Below are positions 6,002 through 11,944 of a DNA stretch of 11,944 nucleotides, piece after piece. The notes below the pieces were generated by a model. It saw only the letters and a list, made by a program, of their open reading frames with translations, was not told the origin of the DNA and did no database searches. Both the position numbers and the translations under genes were made by a program. This DNA comes from JBEKZQ01 sp049509675 (lineage in GTDB: Bacteria > Planctomycetota > Planctomycetia > Pirellulales > Thermoguttaceae). The stretch covers positions 1 through 11,944 of the forward strand of contig JBEKZQ010000173.1 in NCBI GenBank assembly GCA_049509675.1. Direction: 5' to 3'. Position 1 is the first letter of the stretch. Each line of letters opens with the position of its first letter.

Positions 6002-6034
6002 GCCACCGACTTTATAAGAGTCCTTTTTGGTGGC
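6002..6034 (-). terminator. Possible hairpin downstream of the LamG/GH-like gene
   Basis: GCCACC (6002-6007) pairs with GGTGGC (6029-6034); inside, GACT (6008-6011) pairs with AGTC (6019-6022), separated on one side by an unpaired CTTTTT. It begins 22 nt beyond the stop of the minus-strand gene. The A/T run is inside the stem rather than after it, so terminator function is uncertain. Confidence 0.25.
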
Positions 6035-6055
6035 GCTCGCTGCGCGCGACCCGGC

Positions 6056-9000
6056 CTACTTGCTCTCCACCCGCAGCAGCCTGACGCCGTAGGGCGGCGC
6101 GAGTTTCACACTTGCGGGACCGGTGAGGGCCGGGCTGATCGTCGCCCCCGTCTCCGCATCGGTGAGCCGAACACCTTGCGCGTCAAAACCCAACACTTCG
6201 CCGCGGAACGAAAGTTCCGCGTCGACCGCCTCGGGCGACCAGCTTGCCAGCACCACCAGCGCCGCTTTCTTTGCCGGGTCGGAAAGCACCAGCCACTTTA
6301 CAACGCCCGGCTTTACGACCAGGGCGGACCGGCCGTCCCAATAGTTGCACACCTTGACGCGATCGGAGCCGTAGCCAAAATCGGTCAAGTACCTGTCCAG
6401 CGGGCCGGGGTGCTGGATCTCGTGGACCGTGCGCATCCCCCACTCGATCCGCGCCCGCAGACGCTCGGCTTCGTCCTTGGGCATCTTTCCGGCCAGCCCG
6501 GCGAGCACCGTGTTGGTCGATCCGGCGACGGCGTACAGGCTCAGCGGCAGGTTGCCGAGCTGCCGGCCGATGGTTTCGGTCCGCAGCCACTCGGGCGAGA
6601 ACGGCTTGTCGTTGGCCAATTCGTGGTCCAGATCGGCCGTGGCCCAGGTGTGCAACGGCAGCACGAGCGTGTTGGTCATGTGGACGACCCATTCCAGCGG
6701 CTCGCTCCGCTTCCGCCGCCATTGGGCCAGCAGGTTCCAGACCCGTTTCTGGTACTCCCGCTGGTTCCAGAGGACCAGGCAGGGCTGGATCTCGCCGTCT
6801 TCGGCCAAGTAGGCGTCGCTGGTGCGCGGATTGGCGGCCAGGCGCGGGAAGGTATTGTCCCAATAGAGGCTGACGCCCCGCTTGAGCCACTCGTTGGCGA
6901 ACCAGCAGCCGAAATCTCGATAGCTCGGGCCGTAGGTCACATCGACCGACCGGCCCAGGGTGCAATAGCCGTCGGCACTGGCCGGGTCCAGCGGGGTGCG
7001 GGCGTGGGCGTCGCTTTGGGCGTCCCATTCGTCCTGGAACACGGCGTATTCCGGCCGTGCCGCCGCGGCTTCCATTTCCTCTTGATAAACGGTCAGCGGC
7101 CGCTTGGGCCCGATATCGCGGGCGCGGCCGGCGAAGTGCGCTACGCTATCGGCCCAATTCCAGGTGCCGTGGACCAGCGGCGGCTTGTGGCGCGCGACAT
7201 AGCCGGCCAGCCAGGCCGCGTCCAGCGGCTTGCCGTCGCGGCAGGCGAGGATCTTGTCGACGATCGTCCAGTCGTCGCGCAAGGGACCTTGGCTGGGACA
7301 TTGCAGCCCGCCGAAGGGGACCACGGCCAGCCCGCCCGGGATGTCGGGCAATCGTCTGCGCCAGTCGGCCGGCAGCGGCTTGGTGGGCGAGGCTTGCAGG
7401 CCGAAGCAGAGCCGCCGCGGTTCGTCGAGCACGATGGGCCGGTTGACGAGATAGACCTCCAGGGCGAGCACGCCGCCGCGGCGCACGAGCCGATGGGTGG
7501 GCGCCTTGGAATTCCCCTTTTCGGTGGCCCAGCCGCGGTCGTTCTCGCCGAACCAGGCCAGCCCGCGCTCTTCGGCGCCGAGCCACAGGTAGGGCACGAA
7601 GCAGTTTCGCCAGGCTTCGCTGCGCGACGCCTTGGAGCCGTCCCACACGACGCCCTCTCCCGCCGGCGCCGGGCCGGAGTAGTTGTGCCGCAGCCCGTCG
7701 CCGATCGCGTGCATCAGGGGAACTTCCGCGTCTCGCAGCGGCATCTCGATCCACAGCCGGCTGATCTCCGACCGGCTGCGACCCGGGCCAAGCTGCATCT
7801 CGACCTTCATGCAGCCGTCGGCCTCGATGGTCGAGCGCGTGTCGACCTGCACGGCGTCGGCGACCGCCGTTGCGCGATATTCGGCGGCGGAGGGTTTCTT
7901 GGAGCCCCATCCGCCGGCCGTGCGCGTCCATTGCTGTTCTTTACCGGCGCTCAGCACGTGCAAGCGGATGGGGCCGGCCAGCAGATCGCGGCCCAGGCTG
8001 ACCACGCGGTCCCACAGCCCGAACTCGTTCATCGCATAGGTTCGTCCGACGACGCCGACCTCGTCGCCTTTCACGCTGATCGGCTCCAGCGGCGGGAAGA
8101 CTTCGTCGCTGAGCCCCAGCGTGTTCTTCTCCCACGGGAAATGCTTTCGGGCGAAGGTGAAATGGTCGCCCGGCTCGACGCGGCCGTCGGCCCGCAGGAG
8201 ATCGGCCGTGAGCGTGTAGCTGCCGTCGGGCAGTTCCGGTATCGGCAGTTCCCGTTCCGCCGCGCTGAACGACGCCGTGGTGGCGAGCACGGTCTTGCCG
8301 GCTGCGTCGGCCAGGATCAGCCGGATTTTCGCGGCACTGTCCGCCGGGCCATCGGGTAGGCACTGATAAGAAATCAGGCCGCGGCTGGGCAGTACGTGCG
8401 CTTTGATCTCCAGCGCCTGGGGGCGAACCGTCTTGAGCTTCTCCGCTTCGCGGTAGCGCCGCCAGGCGTTCTCGGCCTCGTCGGGCAAGAGCGCCTGGCC
8501 ATACAGGCGAAGGTCGCGAAAGATCCCGATCGGTTCGTACGGGGCCAGTTGCAGGCTGCTGCAAAGCCCCTTGTTGCCGGACGTCGCCAGGCTGCGGCTG
8601 AGCGTCTTCTCCGCGAGCCGGCCGTTGACGTACATGGCGATCGTGCGGTCCTTCCAGGTAACCAACAGGTGATACCAGGTTCCCGGGTGGAATTCGGTTG
8701 CCAGGCCGTCGCCGACGAAGTGCAAACCGTTGCCGGCGGGAAAGTACAGGGTCATGGGCTTGAGGCCCAGCCCGCCGCCGTCGTTGAGGAAGTACAGCGA
8801 GAACGGCCCGCTCAGAAAGGTGCGGTTGTTGTCGGCGTAGTTGTTCACGCCCACCGGTTGAAGCCAGAACTCGATCGAGCCGTCGCGAAGGTCCAGGAGC
8901 TTGGGGGCGGAGATCGTCAAGGGCCCCAGCCAGCCGCGGCACGGCAATTCGGAGACGAAGCGCCCGGCGCCGGCTTCGACTTTCAGGCCCTCCACGCGGT

Positions 9001-9877
9001 TGACAGTCGCCCGGGTATCGCCGCGAAGCGGGAGCTCCAGCAGCGGCGCATGATTGGCCAGGAAATAGGGCGGAGCGGCGGCCACGGGGCCATTGCCCGG
9101 GCCCGGCGCGGCCTCGTCCGGCGGCCAGAACTTGACGATCTGCGTGTGGATTCGCACCTCGTCGATGGCGCCGGCAAGCCCTGCGTCCTGCCGCGCATTG
9201 TTGCCAATATAGATCGGGCCCGGGCGGTCCTCGTCTTCTCCCCCGACCAGCAGCCCTTCGCCCCATTGCAGCGGTTTGGCCTGACGCTCCCGGCCATCGA
9301 CGTACACGCGGCGGAAGGCGATGGGAAAACCGTCGCTGACGCCGGCCACGTGGACCCAGCGGCCCAACGGCACGGCACGGGGCGGACTGCTGGTGCGGGT
9401 CGTCTGCCCATAGGCGCAGTTGGTCGTCTCCAGGTGCAAGCCGCCTTGCGAGTCGACCAGCAGCGCGAACCCCTTGGCGCCGGCCTTGCCGGCAGCCTGT
9501 TTCGCGCTGACTGCCGGCCGGCACACGATGTACGCCTCCTTCTCGGGATAACGGTCCAGTTTGATCCAGGCCTCGATCGACAGGTTTCCACCGGGAAAGA
9601 CGGCTGCGGGAACGATTCGCACGACACCGCGGCCATGCACGTGCAGCGATCCGCCGAATTTTCCCGGCGGCGCGACGGCCGCGTCGCCGAGCGCCTCGCA
9701 ATGGGCGACCTTCGCCGAGCCCTCGACGTCAGACAGATTCCGGGCGTCGAAGGGGCAGAGGAGATACGTGTTGGCGTCTGAGCGGTAGGGCGCATGGAAG
9801 GCGACGTCGGTGGCCGCAGCACCGCCGGAGAAAGCCGAAATACAACAGGCCGTAATCAGTAGTCGTTGAGGAAACAT
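6056..9877 (-). CDS. Exported LamG-domain protein with DUF6067/glycoside-hydrolase-like region
   Basis: 1273 aa. Residues 1-22 form a Sec signal peptide (hydrophobic LLITACCISAFSGGA, likely cleavage after AAA), so it acts outside the cytoplasm. A first concanavalin-A/LamG-like domain spans about 95-245 (NLSIEAWIKLD, GRWVHVAGV, GAIDEVRIH), and a second about 280-470 (GSIEFWLQPV, WYHLLVTWKD, FRDLRLYGQ). A beta-rich region follows with YLWLGAEERGLAWFGENDRG near 763-784, typical of DUF6067/GH123-like proteins. The C-terminal half looks like a TIM-barrel hydrolase with acidic candidates Glu933/934 in YQEEME, Asp949/Glu950 in FQDEWD and Asp1007 in LYWDNTFP. It probably binds and may cleave a polysaccharide; substrate and catalytic residues are not determined. 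ATG 9877 gives the signal peptide, but no clear Shine-Dalgarno precedes it. The neighbouring glgX is divergent and repeat-separated, so a shared pathway is not implied. Confidence 0.82.
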   Translation of the reverse strand: MFPQRLLITACCISAFSGGAAATDVAFHAPYRSDANTYLLCPFDARNLSDVEGSAKVAHCEALGDAAVAPPGKFGGSLHVHGRGVVRIVPAAVFPGGNLSIEAWIKLDRYPEKEAYIVCRPAVSAKQAAGKAGAKGFALLVDSQGGLHLETTNCAYGQTTRTSSPPRAVPLGRWVHVAGVSDGFPIAFRRVYVDGRERQAKPLQWGEGLLVGGEDEDRPGPIYIGNNARQDAGLAGAIDEVRIHTQIVKFWPPDEAAPGPGNGPVAAAPPYFLANHAPLLELPLRGDTRATVNRVEGLKVEAGAGRFVSELPCRGWLGPLTISAPKLLDLRDGSIEFWLQPVGVNNYADNNRTFLSGPFSLYFLNDGGGLGLKPMTLYFPAGNGLHFVGDGLATEFHPGTWYHLLVTWKDRTIAMYVNGRLAEKTLSRSLATSGNKGLCSSLQLAPYEPIGIFRDLRLYGQALLPDEAENAWRRYREAEKLKTVRPQALEIKAHVLPSRGLISYQCLPDGPADSAAKIRLILADAAGKTVLATTASFSAAERELPIPELPDGSYTLTADLLRADGRVEPGDHFTFARKHFPWEKNTLGLSDEVFPPLEPISVKGDEVGVVGRTYAMNEFGLWDRVVSLGRDLLAGPIRLHVLSAGKEQQWTRTAGGWGSKKPSAAEYRATAVADAVQVDTRSTIEADGCMKVEMQLGPGRSRSEISRLWIEMPLRDAEVPLMHAIGDGLRHNYSGPAPAGEGVVWDGSKASRSEAWRNCFVPYLWLGAEERGLAWFGENDRGWATEKGNSKAPTHRLVRRGGVLALEVYLVNRPIVLDEPRRLCFGLQASPTKPLPADWRRRLPDIPGGLAVVPFGGLQCPSQGPLRDDWTIVDKILACRDGKPLDAAWLAGYVARHKPPLVHGTWNWADSVAHFAGRARDIGPKRPLTVYQEEMEAAAARPEYAVFQDEWDAQSDAHARTPLDPASADGYCTLGRSVDVTYGPSYRDFGCWFANEWLKRGVSLYWDNTFPRLAANPRTSDAYLAEDGEIQPCLVLWNQREYQKRVWNLLAQWRRKRSEPLEWVVHMTNTLVLPLHTWATADLDHELANDKPFSPEWLRTETIGRQLGNLPLSLYAVAGSTNTVLAGLAGKMPKDEAERLRARIEWGMRTVHEIQHPGPLDRYLTDFGYGSDRVKVCNYWDGRSALVVKPGVVKWLVLSDPAKKAALVVLASWSPEAVDAELSFRGEVLGFDAQGVRLTDAETGATISPALTGPASVKLAPPYGVRLLRVESK

Positions 9878-9900
9878 CGTTGGCTGGACGCTCAGTGGCA

Positions 9901-9924
9901 GATGGTGGATGGTGGATGGTGGAT
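9901..9924. repeat. Tandem heptanucleotide array, three and a half GATGGTG units
   Basis: GATGGTG repeats at 9901-9907, 9908-9914 and 9915-9921, followed by GAT. It lies 23 nt upstream of the LamG/GH-like start codon, in its probable leader or promoter region. It is the third period-7 array in the window. Confidence 0.8.
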
Positions 9925-10093
9925 AGTTAATAGATTAGTGGAGCGGAGCCAGCGAAGCGAGTCCCGGCGAAACGCATTTGGCCGCGAAGCGATGGTAAGC
10001 GATCATCCATTGGATGGGTTATCCGCATAGCAAGTCATTACCATCCTTTGGGTGGTATGTTATTGCTGCGGCGTTTGTAACCGTTCACAGGCT
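9925..10093. other. Non-coding divergent spacer upstream of the LamG/GH gene and glgX
   Basis: No convincing gene. A weak nested palindrome is visible: GATGGTAA (9991-9998) with TTACCATC (10038-10045), enclosing CATCCA/TGGATG (10004-10016). The minus-strand frame at 10038-10319 is composed of repeat sequence and is not supported. Confidence 0.45.
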
Positions 10094-10168
10094 GGGGACT
10101 GGTCCATTTTTCGGCCAAAAGACGCAGTTTTGCGAATTGGCGATGGCCGAAAACATGGACCTGTCCCC
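10094..10168. repeat. 75-nt palindromic element, copy B
   Basis: GGGGACTGGTCCATTTTTCG (10094-10113, continuing GCC) and GGCCGAAAACATGGACCTGT (10145-10164, continuing CCCC) form imperfect arms. The length is identical to copy A (3371-3445) and the two align without gaps; the ends are conserved and the middle is unlike. The A10098-T10164 pair replaces T-A of copy A. Confidence 0.88.
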
Positions 10169-10237
10169 TTCCCAGCCACATTCCTGACCGTTCGCGGTAT
10201 AGCTTCATCTTGTCCGGAAGGCTGACCGAAGAATAGG

Positions 10238-10286
10238 AAGATGGGTCAGAAAGACGCGCTCTTTGGGTTCGCAGATTACCCATCTT
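10238..10286. repeat. Inverted repeat in the glgX leader
   Basis: AAGATGGGT (10238-10246) and ACCCATCTT (10278-10286) are perfect 9-bp arms with a 31-nt loop, ending 31 nt before the glgX ATG. It could be a leader hairpin or yet another interspersed repeat; nothing identifies a ligand or regulator. Confidence 0.5.
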
Positions 10287-10317
10287 ACTAGGAACGCTAC
10301 GGCACCTGGGTGTGACC

Positions 10318-11944
10318 ATGTCTCTGGACGTGAATCAATGCTATGCTTCCCATGTCGGCTTCTACGCTGGATCCACCGTTGAGTTCCTGGCCATGTTGCA
10401 GCGGCATCCGGCCCTCCGGTTTACGCACCCCCTACCTTATGGGGCCATCGTCCACGATGGCGGAGTGCAGTTCGTGGTCTTCAGTCGCAGCGCCACGGCG
10501 ATGCGGGTCTTGCTCTACAGCGACGTGGAGGATTTCGAGCCGAGCGAGATCATCGACTTCGATTCGGACCTGAATCGTTGGGGCGACATCTGGAGCATCT
10601 TCCTGCCCGGCGTGGGATCGGGACAACTTTATCATTTCCAGGCCGACGGGCCCCACGAGCCGCAGCACGGCTATCGCTTCGATCCGCAGGCCCGGCTGAT
10701 CGACCCCTATTGCAAGGCCCTCTGCGGCGATTTCCAGCCGGCGCACGGCGGCATCATCCGGCCGCCCAAGTGCGTGGTGGTCAACGACGAATTCGACTGG
10801 CAAGGCGATCGCCATCTGCGGCGCAGCCTGTCGGAGACGATCATTTACGAGATGCACGTCCGCGGCTTCACCCAGGCCCGCTCCAGCGAGGTCGAGCATC
10901 CCGGCACCTACCTGGGCGTGGTCGAGAAGATCCCCTACTTGAAATCGCTGGGCATTACGGCGGTGGAGCTCATGCCGGTCCACGAGTTCCCCATGTCCGA
11001 TTGCCTGGGGCAGAAGCTGGGCCGGCCCAACTACTGGGGTTACGATCCGTTGTGTTTCTTCGCACCCCATCGCGGCTATGCGGTCAGCAGCGAACCGGGC
11101 GCCCAGGTGCGGGAATTCAAGGAGATGGTCCGCGCACTGCACAGCGCAGGCATCGAGGTCATCCTGGACGTGGTGTTCAATCACACGCCCGAGGGCAACG
11201 AATTTGGGCCGACGCTGAACTTCAAGGGCCTGGAAAACCGCGTTTATTACATGCTCGAAAACGGCGGCCAGCAGTACCGAAACTACTCCGGTTGCGGCAA
11301 TACGCTCAACGGCAACCACCCGATCGTCCGCGAGATGATCTTCGATTGCCTGCGGCACTGGGTCCACAATTTCCACGTCGACGGGTTTCGCTTCGACCTG
11401 GCGTCGATCCTCAGCCGCGACCGCGAGGGCAACCTGGTGCCGAATCCGCCCGTGATCGAGACCATCACCGAAGACCCGCAACTGGCCGACACGAAGGTGA
11501 TTGCGGAGGCCTGGGACGCCGTCGGGGCATACCAGGTGGGCACGTTCGGGAGTCTTCGCTGGGCCGAGTGGAACGGCCGCTATCGCGACGACGTGCGGCG
11601 ATTTTGGCGCGGCGATCCGCACATGGTCGGACCGCTGGCCACGCGCCTGGCCGGCTCCAGCGACCTGTACGAGGCCGGCGGCCGCCGACCGTATCACAGC
11701 ATCAACTTCCTCATCTCCCACGACGGCTTCACGCTCAACGACCTGGTCAGTTACAACGACAAGCACAACGAGGCCAACGGCGAGCAGAACCGCGACGGCG
11801 ACAACAACAATTACAGTTGCAATTACGGCGTCGAGGGCCCCAGCACGCGGCGCTCGGTCGAAGTGCTTCGAGTGCAGCAAGTCAAGAACATGCTGGCCAC
11901 GCTGTTGTTGAGCCAAGGCGTGCCGATGCTGCTGTTCGGAGACG
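10318..11944 (+). CDS. glgX: Glycogen debranching enzyme GlgX (3' end beyond the window)
   Basis: 542 codons are visible of a GH13 isoamylase-type enzyme that hydrolyses alpha-1,6 branches of phosphorylase-trimmed glycogen in the cytoplasm. An N-terminal CBM48-like beta domain is visible (PYGAIVHDGGVQFVVFSR, about 40-57; LYHFQADGP, about 104-112). ETIIYEMHVRGFT opens the catalytic barrel. The four conserved GH13 regions are DVVFNHT (284-290), GFRFDLA with nucleophile Asp360, VIAEAWD with acid Glu397, and ISHDGFT with Asp469. The family is usually about 650-710 aa, so the last quarter is missing here. ATG 10318 is the first in-frame ATG; ATG 10393, closer to the conserved PYGA segment, is a real alternative and neither has a clear Shine-Dalgarno. 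An 18-base-apart CBM/catalytic order is normal and nothing looks broken. Confidence 0.93.
   Translation, partial: MSLDVNQCYASHVGFYAGSTVEFLAMLQRHPALRFTHPLPYGAIVHDGGVQFVVFSRSATAMRVLLYSDVEDFEPSEIIDFDSDLNRWGDIWSIFLPGVGSGQLYHFQADGPHEPQHGYRFDPQARLIDPYCKALCGDFQPAHGGIIRPPKCVVVNDEFDWQGDRHLRRSLSETIIYEMHVRGFTQARSSEVEHPGTYLGVVEKIPYLKSLGITAVELMPVHEFPMSDCLGQKLGRPNYWGYDPLCFFAPHRGYAVSSEPGAQVREFKEMVRALHSAGIEVILDVVFNHTPEGNEFGPTLNFKGLENRVYYMLENGGQQYRNYSGCGNTLNGNHPIVREMIFDCLRHWVHNFHVDGFRFDLASILSRDREGNLVPNPPVIETITEDPQLADTKVIAEAWDAVGAYQVGTFGSLRWAEWNGRYRDDVRRFWRGDPHMVGPLATRLAGSSDLYEAGGRRPYHSINFLISHDGFTLNDLVSYNDKHNEANGEQNRDGDNNNYSCNYGVEGPSTRRSVEVLRVQQVKNMLATLLLSQGVPMLLFGD

Noticed and set aside
5903..8359. Long plus-strand open frame of 818 codons
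   Set aside because: It is antisense to the LamG/GH-like gene, has composition typical of high-GC shadow frames and no recognisable domain.
8396..9781. Plus-strand open frame of 461 codons
   Set aside because: Also antisense to the LamG/GH-like gene, without domain signals.
9845..9860. Lipobox (ITAC) in the LamG/GH signal peptide
   Set aside because: The hydrophobic stretch before the cysteine is too short for a lipoprotein signal; a standard Sec cleavage after AAA fits better.
10038..10319. Minus-strand 93-aa open frame
   Set aside because: It is made largely of the 75-nt element and the leader inverted repeat, with no protein family resemblance.
10432..11916. Minus-strand open frame of 494 codons
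   Set aside because: Antisense to glgX, which has all four GH13 conserved regions.

Overview
The window looks like a chromosomal segment from a high-GC planctomycete, probably of the Pirellulales type. I infer this from the gene complement: a SufS/SufU pair, a very large secreted LamG plus glycoside-hydrolase-like protein, a divergent RNase HII-like protein and a shortened MnmE-like GTPase. The many interspersed palindromic repeats between, and even inside, genes fit the same picture. No rRNA, tRNA, CRISPR array, transposase or phage gene was seen.

Layout. Positions 1-3339 hold a minus-strand cluster read right to left: an RNase HII-like protein (2383-3339), a SixA-type histidine phosphatase (1875-2369), the Fe-S scaffold SufU (1303-1713) and the cysteine desulfurase SufS (1255 to beyond the left edge). 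SufS and SufU form one functional unit: SufS mobilises persulfide sulfur and SufU accepts it. The RNase HII-like and SixA genes are 13 nt apart with a strong Shine-Dalgarno between them, so they are probably co-transcribed. Positions 3340-3799 are a divergent intergenic region packed with nested palindromes. Positions 3800-5035 encode an MnmE-like GTPase that carries an in-frame repeat and ends inside another repeat. A 93-aa ribbon-helix-helix-like protein follows (5283-5564). Positions 5565-6055 are repeat-rich and non-coding. Positions 6056-9877 (minus) encode a 1273-aa exported protein with two LamG-like domains and a DUF6067/GH-like region. After another repeat-bearing gap, a GlgX-type glycogen debranching enzyme starts at 10318 and runs off the right edge.

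The most unusual content is the repeats. At least six palindromic families and three separate tandem arrays of exactly 7-bp units occur in 12 kb. Three unrelated families share one design: two hairpins that are near mirror images, with complementary loops and stem differences that are compensatory base-pair changes. This resembles REP doublets (REPINs) in other bacteria and suggests selection on folded nucleic acid or mobility by a REP-type transposase located elsewhere. Two of the protein-coding genes have C-termini and stop codons supplied by repeats, and one has a repeat inserted in frame.
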